A stretch of DNA of 64,000 nucleotides from Nakaseomyces glabratus (Eukaryota; Ascomycota; Saccharomycetes; Saccharomycetales; Saccharomycetaceae). The stretch covers positions 682,001 through 746,000 of the forward strand of contig NC_088956.1 of NCBI RefSeq assembly GCF_010111755.1. Reading direction: 5' to 3'. Of the stretch, positions 51,125 through 60,404 are shown in pieces; the stretch's first letter is position 1; each line of letters opens with the position of its first letter. The translations under genes and the position numbers were made by a program. The notes under the pieces were generated by a model that saw only the letters and a program-made list of their open reading frames with translations, was not told where the DNA came from and searched no databases.

Positions 51125-53329
51125 TTAAAAATGTGGAACGTTGAGTGTAGTAAAGATTATGTTAAGAATACTGCATACACCCTCACCCAATATTAAACCC
51201 GAACTACATACAATAAGTGTAGTTTTCACATCAATGTTACCCTTATGGTTCGAAAGCCACATGTGGGCAGCTAGGCCACCAATGAATCTTGCAATTGTAA
51301 AACTAGGTGAGTTAAAAAGTCCAATTCCCACGGCAACTCCAGAGGGTATATATTTCATCCACCGAAGTTCTCTTTCTCTGTAACAGTTTCTTATTAAAGA
51401 CAAAATTGCAAATATTACCGCCAAAACTAAAGAGCATTCTAGCGTCCCATAAGGCAGTTCCTTACCTGTTACAAGCCTTGCACAATCTATCCAAACAGTT
51501 GCCGTTGGTATACGAAATTGTATGCTTGGTATGGTATAAACTCTATTGTAAATGAGATACATCACAGACGATAGAAACATTGACCATGTTATGCCTATCA
51601 GTTGCGCAATAAATTGCGCTCTGGGTGATGCGCCAAGAAGATGGCCTGTTTTCAGATCCTGCATTAAATCCCCTGCCTGCTGTGCACCTGCTTCAGCTAT
51701 ACCGCCAGCAACCAAGTTGATCAGTACTGCAGATGGATGGGTTTTTGGAATAATAAAAGAAAATAATAATTGAGAAATCTTACCGATTCCACTTACCGGG
51801 TTTAGATCCGTTTCTCCCAGAGCTCTAATTGCTAATATTGACAGGAATAATGCAGTAAAAAGGGCTAGTACCATGGAATAGACAGGAATTACTTCTATAC
51901 CGAAAATGTAAATCACAAACGATATGCATATAACTGACGAAACAACAATACCTGATAGCACAGTAGTATATTTGACTAGATGTTTTTGATCAACCTCGTG
52001 TTCGAGATCGCGCGAAACTAATCTAACTGTTCCTACAGATTGAGCACTGCTCAAAGACCTTTGATGATTTATTGCCGCTTCCTCCTCCAATATCATCGAT
52101 TCAAATGAATCATCAATCATATTCGAAATTATCACTCTCCTATTGTCAAGCATGAAGAATTTAACTAAGGAATTGATAAGTAACACTAGGAATCCAACAA
52201 TACTATCGGTTATCATTATTGCTAACGAACACCATAAAACCCAGCCTTGTACACCTTCATTCCAATCAGTTACATCTTCTTCATTCGATACCCAGCCTTT
52301 GTGGACAGCAATAGGTGCTAGGATACCCCATCCAAGGATACATCCAAAAAGCATGTATGAAACTGTTGGTAACCCCATTATTATACCTTGTCCAAAGTAT
52401 GCGGGCGAAGGTTGTAAATTCCATAAATATTTTTTTGATAGTTCATTCCCCAAGAATGGGATTGCTTTAATTACAGGAACGAAGTAAGCGATTACAGTGT
52501 AAATGGATGATATTGTGAAAGTTTGAACCAGAATTGTAATATTCTTCAAATACACGTTATTAGGTTGTATATCAGAAGGTGAAGTTGAGTTGTATTGCCT
52601 TTGTGCCTCAGCATTTATCAGAGGTGACAGAGCATTTTCTGTAGAATCGTCACTATCTGGATCCATTCTGAGTACCTCCGGGCACTGTTCCAATCTCCTT
52701 CTTCTCATTTGTAAAACCTCTTTCTTTGAGACTTCTTGGATGATCTCTGTTCCGTTTAGAACTGCAATCAAAGTTGCAGTGGCATTGCCACTAGGGAAAG
52801 GTAACTTTTCTCTCACAATCACCTGCTTTCGAAGTGGAACTGCAAAAAATATCCCAAAGTAAGTTAGAGCTGCTGACCATAATAAAAGCTGTATAAAAGT
52901 GAAAGGTATGCCTTGTTCTCTGGTACCGCCCGATTCTTCATAAGTTAAGAATTTCTCTATTGCAGGTACGACTCCAACAAAACCTAGAGCTAAAGGGCCT
53001 GTCCCTATAGCAACGGCCAAGCTTTGTACGTATACATTTTCAACGTCAGTGAAAACGGGATCATCAGGTTTGAACACTGGCCATAATTGTTTAAATATAG
53101 CACACGCCAATAAGGCAGATGGAAGAGACATCATCGATACCCAACCGGTTTGTAATCCAAACTGAAAATTAGATATCAGAACTAATGAACCAATGAAGAT
53201 ACCTGCAATGGTACCCCTCACTGTTATTTGATTTATTGATGGTTTGTCTGCCCATCTCACAGATTGCTGATCTGATTGATCTGTCTTGGTAGAAGTCATC
53301 GTCGGCCGCCTCTCATCTACAAGTACCAT
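51125..53329 (-). CDS. Oligopeptide transporter (OPT) family protein, YGL114W orthologue
   Basis: A 734-residue polytopic membrane protein (725 in S. cerevisiae YGL114W) with about 14 hydrophobic segments. OPT-family features include the N-terminal LISNFQFGLQTGWVSMMSLPSALL region, PSGNATATLIAVLNG, and the C-terminal NLVAGGIAEAGAQQAGDLMQDLKTGHLLGASPRAQF block typical of the yellow-stripe-like/OPT superfamily. Two polar inserts (about 205-265 and 400-440) probably lie in the cytosol. The substrate of YGL114W is not established; peptides or metal-chelates are family substrates. It sits between SLD3 and SNF4, all on one strand, as in S. cerevisiae but inverted as a block. Confidence 0.9.
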   Translation of the reverse strand: MVLVDERRPTMTSTKTDQSDQQSVRWADKPSINQITVRGTIAGIFIGSLVLISNFQFGLQTGWVSMMSLPSALLACAIFKQLWPVFKPDDPVFTDVENVYVQSLAVAIGTGPLALGFVGVVPAIEKFLTYEESGGTREQGIPFTFIQLLLWSAALTYFGIFFAVPLRKQVIVREKLPFPSGNATATLIAVLNGTEIIQEVSKKEVLQMRRRRLEQCPEVLRMDPDSDDSTENALSPLINAEAQRQYNSTSPSDIQPNNVYLKNITILVQTFTISSIYTVIAYFVPVIKAIPFLGNELSKKYLWNLQPSPAYFGQGIIMGLPTVSYMLFGCILGWGILAPIAVHKGWVSNEEDVTDWNEGVQGWVLWCSLAIMITDSIVGFLVLLINSLVKFFMLDNRRVIISNMIDDSFESMILEEEAAINHQRSLSSAQSVGTVRLVSRDLEHEVDQKHLVKYTTVLSGIVVSSVICISFVIYIFGIEVIPVYSMVLALFTALFLSILAIRALGETDLNPVSGIGKISQLLFSFIIPKTHPSAVLINLVAGGIAEAGAQQAGDLMQDLKTGHLLGASPRAQFIAQLIGITWSMFLSSVMYLIYNRVYTIPSIQFRIPTATVWIDCARLVTGKELPYGTLECSLVLAVIFAILSLIRNCYRERELRWMKYIPSGVAVGIGLFNSPSFTIARFIGGLAAHMWLSNHKGNIDVKTTLIVCSSGLILGEGVCSILNIIFTTLNVPHF

Positions 53330-54324
53330 ATTTGCTTTGCTATTATAATGTTATCTAATTGAAATAGATGACTAATGGATAATAAATGTGTATTAAATTG
53401 CTATAATCGACAGCAGCTCCTATTAGATTGTCGTTGATCGATTATATTTGCCACTTGTTCCCAACAATAAATGTTAATAAGCACTCAAACAACAGTGTCG
53501 AATTGTCAACTTTAATTGCCCCAGAATTACAATCGATGATATGAGGTCTATAATTTTTACCAATGACTTAAACTCATTATTGGACTCTTCAACTCCGATG
53601 ATAAGGTGTAGTTTTATTCAGTGGCACATATAAGTACTTTTCCTAAATCAAAACAATAAGTAGTAATGAAATAGATTTATTTATATAGTCTGTTGTTCAG
53701 CTGATGTAGTAGACACCCTGACTACACGAAAAGGTGTCTAAAGCAGATAGTTGTGTCATGTATACATTGCTACAAACTGAGTACTATCAATTGTTATCAG
53801 ACAGCTAGAGAAAGCTGCGATGAGCTTAGGAGATCACAGTTTTTCACTGAGAAATGATCGCTCGCACAAGATAGGCAATTTACTGTCTTTCTACGGTAAT
53901 TAGTAAGCGTGAAATATACTATCAATATATATGGGCTTGTGGTGCAATTCCTCACACCTAAGAGACAGACACCCCCCACTTCGCAATCGTTCGCATAGAA
54001 TTCTGATTCAAGATCTGTATGGTTGTGAACAGTTGATTTTTCTAGGATTACAGTAGTGTACATATCATTAAAGTTTAAATAATACTGAAGAAAATGAAGA
54101 AAATAAAAATGTTATCATATTCAAAAAGCCTGTCATTGAATATGATTGTGGTTTTTAGGAATATTGCCGTCAATGGAAAAGCTTGCAGATATATGCGTAC
54201 TGGTAGCTTATGTTTTTTCCCTTTTCATAGTTTTTCATAATGGTTCCTTTCATCATCAAAAATATTACAATGCGCGTTCATATTTAAATGTTGCATTATG
54301 GGGGGAGTTAACCCCTCCGCTCAT
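53330..54324. other. YGL114W-SNF4 intergenic region
   Basis: About 1.0 kb. A relatively GC-rich patch (about 53810-54020) contains a PAC box (53817-53826) and several short pairing segments; it may be a noncoding RNA gene but matches none I know. The minus-strand frame at 53797-54063 has no recognisable features. Confidence 0.4.
53817..53826. promoter_or_regulatory. PAC box in the YGL114W-SNF4 interval
   Basis: GCGATGAGCT is a full PAC element, about 490 bp from the YGL114W start, too far to be an ordinary promoter PAC for that gene. Confidence 0.5.
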
Positions 54325-55296
54325 CTAATTGTTGCCCAATAGGATATACCTCAATATATCGCTCAAAGTAAGCACACCTGTCAATCTACCGTTTTCGTCA
54401 ACAACAAAAAATCTATGAATTCTTGATTTTCTGATATTATCCATTATTGATGATAACTTATCGTTCTTTGTACAGGTGTAGACGCCTTCAAAATCATCAC
54501 TTCTTCTCATAAGTGCTTCACCAACACTCAATGATAGATCATTATATATGCCACCCTTGATCAACCCCAGAACGTCATAAGCTTCATATACATTAATCAA
54601 TACCCCGTTCTCATCTGTGATTGGTACAGAGGAAACACCAGCTTGAGTAAGTAATTGTATAACATCAATGACTGGTGTAGACATGTGGCAGAATTTCATG
54701 TTCTGTTCCGAAATTATGCCCAATTCACCAATCGGTCTTTGTAACAAATGCGTCTCTCTGCAGTTCAGGGACACGAACTTTAGGATTCTGTATTGGGTAA
54801 GAACACTAACAACAATTTCTCTGTGTGTCTCTTCGTCTTCGTCAATAAGAGGTATACGACCACTTCTGGATTCCAACATCTTTAGGCATGCATCATATAG
54901 AGGTCTTGATGGATGTACATAAGCTGTATCTAATTGGTCTACACCAATCGCCTTCTCAACTTCTTTTAAACCATCAAGTTGTAACTTGTCTACAATATCA
55001 AACTTATCAGGATTCGAGAAATAGTACTGTATGACATTGATGAAATCTGTGGTGGTTAACAACCCTGCAAAACGAGAAGTTTTTGAGTCCCATAATGGAG
55101 CCGAGACAATGCTGTTTTGTAAAAGTACATTTAGGGACTTCTTGACCAACAAAGCAGTATCTAGCACCACAAGTCTGTAAGACACCGGTAAAACATCATA
55201 GGAAGTCTTTGACTGCAGAAACGAACGTATAGACTGCACAGCTAGCTTTTGCTCAATTGCTATGTTTTCTCTTTGTTCCTCTGTTAATTCTCTCAT
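54325..55296 (-). CDS. SNF4: AMPK gamma subunit Snf4
   Basis: A 323-residue protein (322 in S. cerevisiae YGL115W). It is made of four CBS domains: about 35-100 (FLQSKTSYDVLPVSYRLVVLD), 115-180, 195-260 (MSTPVIDVIQLLTQAGVSSVPITDENG) and 270-323 (LSSIMDNIRKSRIHRFFVVDENGRLTGVLTLSDILRYIL). Snf4 is the regulatory subunit of the Snf1 complex, which binds adenine nucleotides and relieves Snf1 autoinhibition in low glucose. The protein ends right after the last CBS domain as in the family. It lies in the inverted segment beside CDC20. Confidence 0.97.
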   Translation of the reverse strand: MRELTEEQRENIAIEQKLAVQSIRSFLQSKTSYDVLPVSYRLVVLDTALLVKKSLNVLLQNSIVSAPLWDSKTSRFAGLLTTTDFINVIQYYFSNPDKFDIVDKLQLDGLKEVEKAIGVDQLDTAYVHPSRPLYDACLKMLESRSGRIPLIDEDEETHREIVVSVLTQYRILKFVSLNCRETHLLQRPIGELGIISEQNMKFCHMSTPVIDVIQLLTQAGVSSVPITDENGVLINVYEAYDVLGLIKGGIYNDLSLSVGEALMRRSDDFEGVYTCTKNDKLSSIMDNIRKSRIHRFFVVDENGRLTGVLTLSDILRYILLGNN

Positions 55297-55944
55297 ATTA
55301 ATTTCACTTTTATCTTCAATTGATACTGTCTATTGCGAGGATGTAATAGCTGTGATTACCAACAATAAACTTATCGATCGCTGCCCTGTAGAATAATCTA
55401 CTATAATGCTGAAAATATGGTCTAGAAAATGAATCGGACTTGCGTTAAGAAGTGCTGTTCTAGCTCTAGATGCCTGAAATAATAATAATAGGGAATGTTT
55501 GATTATTATGTGTTGCTTCAGCCTTTACTTGTCCGTTATCAGAGTTGGCCCAGAAACCTGCAAATCCCAGTCCTATTTGTTCAGCTTTTCCCTTCCAGTT
55601 CTCGATAATTTCCCCTTTGTTCCATCGCAAAAGGACTTGACTACACTTTAAAAATTTCGTGCTGTGTGAATATACACTAAACCGTAATGATCAATACTGT
55701 ATTTATTGCAATGTGCAGCAGGTAATACTGGATGTATTGGTTGTAACTCAGGTGCTCTATGTCTTGGGCTATTTATATTATTTTTATTTTGAATTTTGCA
55801 GTTATTTAAGTTGTAATGCTATATGCAGGAAGAATTTTTTTTAGATACCAAGTAGATATGCTATCAAATATCATGATCAGTTCGAGTAATGCAAAAGTAT
55901 CAATTGTGAGTGTCGTAAATATTTTGATACCATAAGGTAGTTTC
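55297..55944. other. SNF4-CDC20 intergenic region
   Basis: About 0.65 kb, AT-rich. The small frame at 55659-55844 is not supported. No gene is seen. Confidence 0.5.
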
Positions 55945-57828
55945 TTATCTTATTAGAAAATCTGTCGCTTTTGCTGCCGAAGATGGTGATTTGGAGTTGA
56001 TTACAGTACGGGTAACGCTTTCATGGTGATAAGAAGAGCTCTCATAATCGGAATCGTCATTATTTGTTAGCTTGCGAGATGCATCTAATCTCTCTCTATA
56101 GTAAGGTGTATTGTTCGTCATTAATTCTTCGACTACGTTACCTTTTGATTTTTGTTTGTACTTTCTCTTTGGCTCAAATATCTTGTAGAACTTCAAGTTT
56201 TCATCACCACCAATGGTTGCGAGAACAGTGCCATCGGGAGATAACTTTGAGCAGCATATTCTAGCATCGTGGGCATGCACTACCTCTGCTACTTTATACC
56301 TTGTTTCATAGTTGTAAATAGAGATCGAGTTGTCTGGTGACCCACCAGTGGCCACTATTTCGACATTCATGTTACCTTTGGTATCATAACTTTGACCCCA
56401 ATGCAATGAACTCACCTGTGAGCCGGTATTTATAGTATGTAGTTTTGCACCTGTTGTTGAGTTCCAAAAATGAATCTGTTGGTCAGTTTGACCACCACCA
56501 CTAGCTAGGAGTCCGGCATTTGTTGGAGACCAAGCCAGTGCTTTCACAGCGGCTGAATGATCTTTCTTGACAAATTGTGGCATAGAAGTCCTAGTATCCC
56601 ATATCATCATTGTGTTATCATTACCGCCAGATGCCAATTGTAAGCCGTCAGCTTTGTAGCTCAATCCACAAACTTCCCCAGTGTGTTCGTCCCATGTATT
56701 AACAATATGGTCTTTTATCCGAACGTCATTTATCTGTATTTCACCGCTACGGAAGCCAGTAGCCAGTAGCGTTTCTAACCATGATTGAGAACCTATCCTA
56801 ACGTTCAATTTGGATCTCATAGTTCTCACTAACGTCGAAGTCTCTACATCCCAGATTTCGGTGTTACCATCAGACTTACCAATAGAAATGTGGCAGTCGT
56901 CATCGGACCAATGGACACTAGTGATTTGGCACTCTTCATACTCTTTCAGTAAAGTGGCTTCTCCATTATTACCATTCCACAAGTATAAACTGTCATTTAA
57001 CGCTATGGCTAGGATATTTTTCTTTGACCAATCAATTAGATTTAAATAGAAATCATCCTGAAAGCCCGGTGCATCCAAGATTCTCTCCGGATTTGTGTTC
57101 ACTTTTCTCAATTTCATTAACTCAGTATTTTTTTTCTGCAGTTGAGTTTGACTAGATCTATTCTGATAATGGTACTGGTGACGTCTCATTAAAGTAGCGG
57201 GCCTTTCCCTAGAGTAACTTGGTGGAGCTGGTAGGTACTGTAGGATTCTATTGTCCATCTCGAGACCGCAAGCCTCAGCAACATTTTGTTTAAAAACCAG
57301 TTTCGTTTGGGCTCTTAGATGTGTGACTGGAGATGCATTCGGAGGAGGAAGTTCTGTGTCCAACGAAATATGCTGAACTTTATTTTGGGAGCCGGATTGC
57401 AAAGTAGGTAGAAATCTGTCTGTTAAGGTAATAGTATCATCATTTGGCAAAGGTTGCGAGGACGACATGGGGCTCTTTGATAGTTCCTGAGATTTAGAAG
57501 GTGAATTGAATGCAAAGTCTGATCTCGAATACAAAGAAGTTGATTTTTCTTTGAAAAAAGACGAGTTCCTCTTTAACAGAGGTGGGGCCTGTACAGATAT
57601 CTTAGGTCTAGAAAACTTTCCGAATGGTTCGTTAGCGTTCCCATTCTTGATATTTAGAGAGTGCGACCTCTCCAAAGGTCGCTTGGTCACTTTGTGCAAC
57701 TTTGTGTTCCCATTCTGGCTGCTCATAATATTCAGTTTTGTAGGTGATGCAACCGAGAGCGCCGACCTCTTTGCACTGCTCGCTAGACTGTTGTCATTTT
57801 TATTGATCATCGGTGCTCGTCTTCCCAA
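55945..57828 (-). CDS. CDC20: APC/C activator Cdc20
   Basis: A 627-residue protein (610 in S. cerevisiae YGL116W). The disordered N terminus includes RxxL sequences and a C-box-like DRFLPTL near residue 137. Seven WD40 repeats occupy about 255-575 (ILAIALNDSLYLWNG, ISIGKSDGNTEIWDV, LASGGNDNTMMIWDT, LATIGGDENLKFYKI). The last two residues are Ile-Arg, the IR tail that docks on the APC/C TPR subunits. Cdc20 directs securin and cyclin B ubiquitination at anaphase and is the spindle-checkpoint target. An Mcm1-Fkh composite site lies about 630 bp upstream, in line with the CLB2-cluster expression known for CDC20. Confidence 0.97.
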   Translation of the reverse strand: MGRRAPMINKNDNSLASSAKRSALSVASPTKLNIMSSQNGNTKLHKVTKRPLERSHSLNIKNGNANEPFGKFSRPKISVQAPPLLKRNSSFFKEKSTSLYSRSDFAFNSPSKSQELSKSPMSSSQPLPNDDTITLTDRFLPTLQSGSQNKVQHISLDTELPPPNASPVTHLRAQTKLVFKQNVAEACGLEMDNRILQYLPAPPSYSRERPATLMRRHQYHYQNRSSQTQLQKKNTELMKLRKVNTNPERILDAPGFQDDFYLNLIDWSKKNILAIALNDSLYLWNGNNGEATLLKEYEECQITSVHWSDDDCHISIGKSDGNTEIWDVETSTLVRTMRSKLNVRIGSQSWLETLLATGFRSGEIQINDVRIKDHIVNTWDEHTGEVCGLSYKADGLQLASGGNDNTMMIWDTRTSMPQFVKKDHSAAVKALAWSPTNAGLLASGGGQTDQQIHFWNSTTGAKLHTINTGSQVSSLHWGQSYDTKGNMNVEIVATGGSPDNSISIYNYETRYKVAEVVHAHDARICCSKLSPDGTVLATIGGDENLKFYKIFEPKRKYKQKSKGNVVEELMTNNTPYYRERLDASRKLTNNDDSDYESSSYHHESVTRTVINSKSPSSAAKATDFLIR

Positions 57829-58140
57829 TAAATATAAGCTAGAGGTGCAAAATAAAAAATATCAAAATCCCAAAAGACCAACTCTATTTTAGCAAAAAAA
57901 TAAGTTAAAATTCAAAAAAATGCAGATAAACTGTACCTGAGCTTGTGCCTGTTATTGTCAAGTTTTAAACCACAATTGAATACGTTAATGGGTCAAAGGT
58001 ATTTCAAATAATATATTGTTGTTTTTGAAAATGGGAGGTGAAAGTTCAAGCTAAAACTTATTACCATTTAATAAGGAAAGGTTCTTTGAAACTAGGATCA
58101 AAAAATAGAATAATTACTACCGAATAGGAAATCCAATTGC

Positions 58141-58162
58141 TCTTGTATTTTTGAATACAAGA
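58141..58162. repeat. Perfect 9-bp stem hairpin upstream of CDC20
   Basis: TCTTGTATT (58141-58149) and AATACAAGA (58154-58162) are reverse complements around a 4-nt loop TTTG. Confidence 0.75.
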
Positions 58163-58452
58163 AAATAATTCTTTTAATTATAGCAAATCCTTCAGGGATT
58201 GATCCTGACAATACAAGAGAGAACTCTAGTGTGGGCTTTTCAAAGCAAGAATTCTCAATGCCCAAAGAGAATATTTGTGACAACTTAGGCTTCAGATTCT
58301 ACTACTAGTTACTATGCTAATAGGCTATAATTCTTCGAAAGAGCAAATAGCTTCACTATCTCATCAGAGCCTCTTCACACAAAGAGAAAGGATGAGGTGG
58401 GATGTTTACATATTACCTTATTCGGCTAATTGATGAAATCTCGAGCTTAGAA

Positions 58453-58477
58453 TGTTTGTCATTACCACATTAGGTAA
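58453..58477 (-). promoter_or_regulatory. Mcm1-Fkh composite element upstream of CDC20
   Basis: On the CDC20 strand TTACCTAATGTGGTAA (58462-58477) fits the Mcm1 palindrome TTACCNNNNNNGGTAA; two bases later ACAAACA (58453-58459) fits the forkhead core RYMAAYA. Adjacent Mcm1 and Fkh sites are the hallmark of CLB2-cluster (G2/M) promoters. Confidence 0.75.
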
Positions 58478-58930
58478 TACCTGTTTTGTTACCCGCAATT
58501 TACTTCTTTTGCATCACATGGGCAACTTCTTGTAATTTCGTATTAGGGTATTACCGGTCTTTATTTATAAGTTCTTCTAAGCTGTATCAATATCTGAATA
58601 GCCCATTGTTACTGATCTCAAAGTTATCTGCTCGATGGTATTATTCGAAATATGCGATATTGTAACCACTTTGATGTTAATATGATTTCTGTTCTTGTCT
58701 TGTACTAAGTATTGTAATTGTATTTTGTGGAATTTGTATTAAAAACGTTATTTAAACTTCTGTGACTGAAGTCCGATGGGAAAATATTATGTATTTTGGT
58801 TTGATATGCGTGAAGGTAGAGAAACTAGTCGAAAAGATTTACAAATTTTAAGTATAAGCAGGCTCCCGTAACTTACGCTGCCTTATTAATTTCTTTTTTT
58901 TTCAATGCGTCTTTCAGACTTTGGAGACTC

Positions 58931-59827
58931 TTAGAACAGTCTTCTTGCGGAGATTTTTAATCTGTCAAGACGTTCCTTGTAAAATTGTTGGAATTCGACA
59001 TCTGCCAGGTCGAATTGGTCGTTAGCGTTAAATAGAAGGTTCTCAGAACCAGCGTTTATTACATCCGTGTATTCTTTGAAGCAGCGACTGTTCTTTACGA
59101 GCTTGTCAGCTACAATACTGAGTTCCACATTGAACGATTTCATCGAGGAGAGTAGAGACTCTGGAGTTATTGCTTGCTTGGTCTTCTCCACTATATTTAT
59201 GTATTTCTGGATCATCTGTAACACAGTGTGGAAGTTTTCCTTTTGTTCTTTTAATACAAACCCATAGAAGTCCTTGTACAAACGTACTTTTAGATGTTCT
59301 TTGAATTCAGTGTAGATAGCCATCACCAGCGCATGTACCTCCTGCAAGTTTTCAATGATGGTTTGATTTAGTTTTGAGTTTTCGACGTCCATCTTGCCAC
59401 GGATACTTCCTATTCTATCCCTCAGGTAGATAAGCTCCAGCATCTTAGGATGTCCCAGTTGCAATGCCTGGTCGATGGATATGGAGTCCTGGACTAGTTT
59501 CTTAGAAGTAGCAACATGGTGGACTAAAAATTTACCATCTGGGTACATCAGAGACTCCAGCAGACCATTTGTGAAAAATTGAAGAGGATCACACAAGTGC
59601 ACGGTCTCCAACCTAAGCAGGTCATGGGTACTGATCTTGTCAACGTTAAAGACACGCTCGATCTTCTTCAAGTAGGTCTCCTCACGAGCCTTGACTACAG
59701 GACTGCGAACATTAAATTGCATCATCTTTGAGTTTGTCGTTAAAGTGGGCCTGTAAAATGCGCTGCTTGTAACAAAAGTAGTCGCTTGGGGTATTATTGG
59801 CAACTTATTGAAGTGTCCTGCACACAA
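58931..59827 (-). CDS. Uncharacterised helical protein at the YGL117W position
   Basis: A 298-residue protein. After an N-terminal segment (1-35) rich in Thr/Ser/Ala and without acidic residues, which could be a weak mitochondrial presequence or could be skipped by starting at Met35 or Met36, the rest looks almost fully helical. Coiled-coil-like stretches lie at about 155-185 and 190-235. I do not recognise the family. Position and orientation next to CDC20 match YGL117W (265 aa, uncharacterised, Gcn4-induced in S. cerevisiae), but I cannot confirm sequence similarity. It ends the inverted segment; TAF6 copy B follows on the same strand. Confidence 0.75.
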   Translation of the reverse strand: MCAGHFNKLPIIPQATTFVTSSAFYRPTLTTNSKMMQFNVRSPVVKAREETYLKKIERVFNVDKISTHDLLRLETVHLCDPLQFFTNGLLESLMYPDGKFLVHHVATSKKLVQDSISIDQALQLGHPKMLELIYLRDRIGSIRGKMDVENSKLNQTIIENLQEVHALVMAIYTEFKEHLKVRLYKDFYGFVLKEQKENFHTVLQMIQKYINIVEKTKQAITPESLLSSMKSFNVELSIVADKLVKNSRCFKEYTDVINAGSENLLFNANDQFDLADVEFQQFYKERLDRLKISARRLF

Positions 59828-60404
59828 ATGTTGACTTGTTGGGCTATATCGCTGTACAGTTTTTTATTAAAAAATTCAGAAACTTTGAGAATATCCACTC
59901 ATCTATAAGCAAGTTTTATATATCTAATTCCAAAACCCAGAAACTGTGTTAAGAGTTCAAGATTGGTGATGCAAGTTGTTGATCATCACCACTGATAGGG
60001 ACTCGATGAGTCAAATTTTTTCTTCACACACAAAATATCTTTTTTCACAGAGAAACCGGGTGAGAATTAGAGCAAAAAAGAAAGATAAGGCCACTCTTAA
60101 CAATCGAGAGGAGAGACTCTCAAAACTATTTAGCTCGGTGTGAGTGGAAAGCCAGTAATTAACGGTACTTGCTGCTCCAATACTCGAGAACAAATCACAC
60201 CAAGCTACCTTTCGCCTCACACTAAGAGCCATTTCTTTCTTTTTTCATTCGGTGGGCATACGGAAGAGTCCAAGTCTGGGCCGAGTTGACGGTCATGACC
60301 TAATTGCTTTGATGATGAAGCTCGTCTTGCTGGATAGTCACGTTCAATGTGAATATAATGATACTCTGATATGTAGCGAAGGGCATCTATAAATCACTGG
60401 TACT
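59828..60404. other. Right inversion junction region
   Basis: About 0.58 kb between the TAF6 copy B stop and the uncharacterised gene. No repeat or tRNA was seen; it does not resemble the TAF6 copy A 3' flank. Confidence 0.5.

Larger units (their letters stand above)
57829..58930. other. CDC20 upstream region
   Basis: About 1.1 kb. It contains a 9-bp stem hairpin (58141-58162), an FKH site TGTTTAC (58403-58409), the Mcm1-Fkh composite, a Reb1-type TTACCCG (58489-58495) and TCACATG (58514-58520). The short frame at 58098-58283 is not supported. Confidence 0.6.

Noticed and set aside
58428..58520. TTCGG about 80 bp from ATCACATG, a possible reversed centromere
   Set aside because: The CDEI element is in the wrong orientation for that CDEIII, and the spacer contains an Mcm1 site and is not extremely AT-rich.
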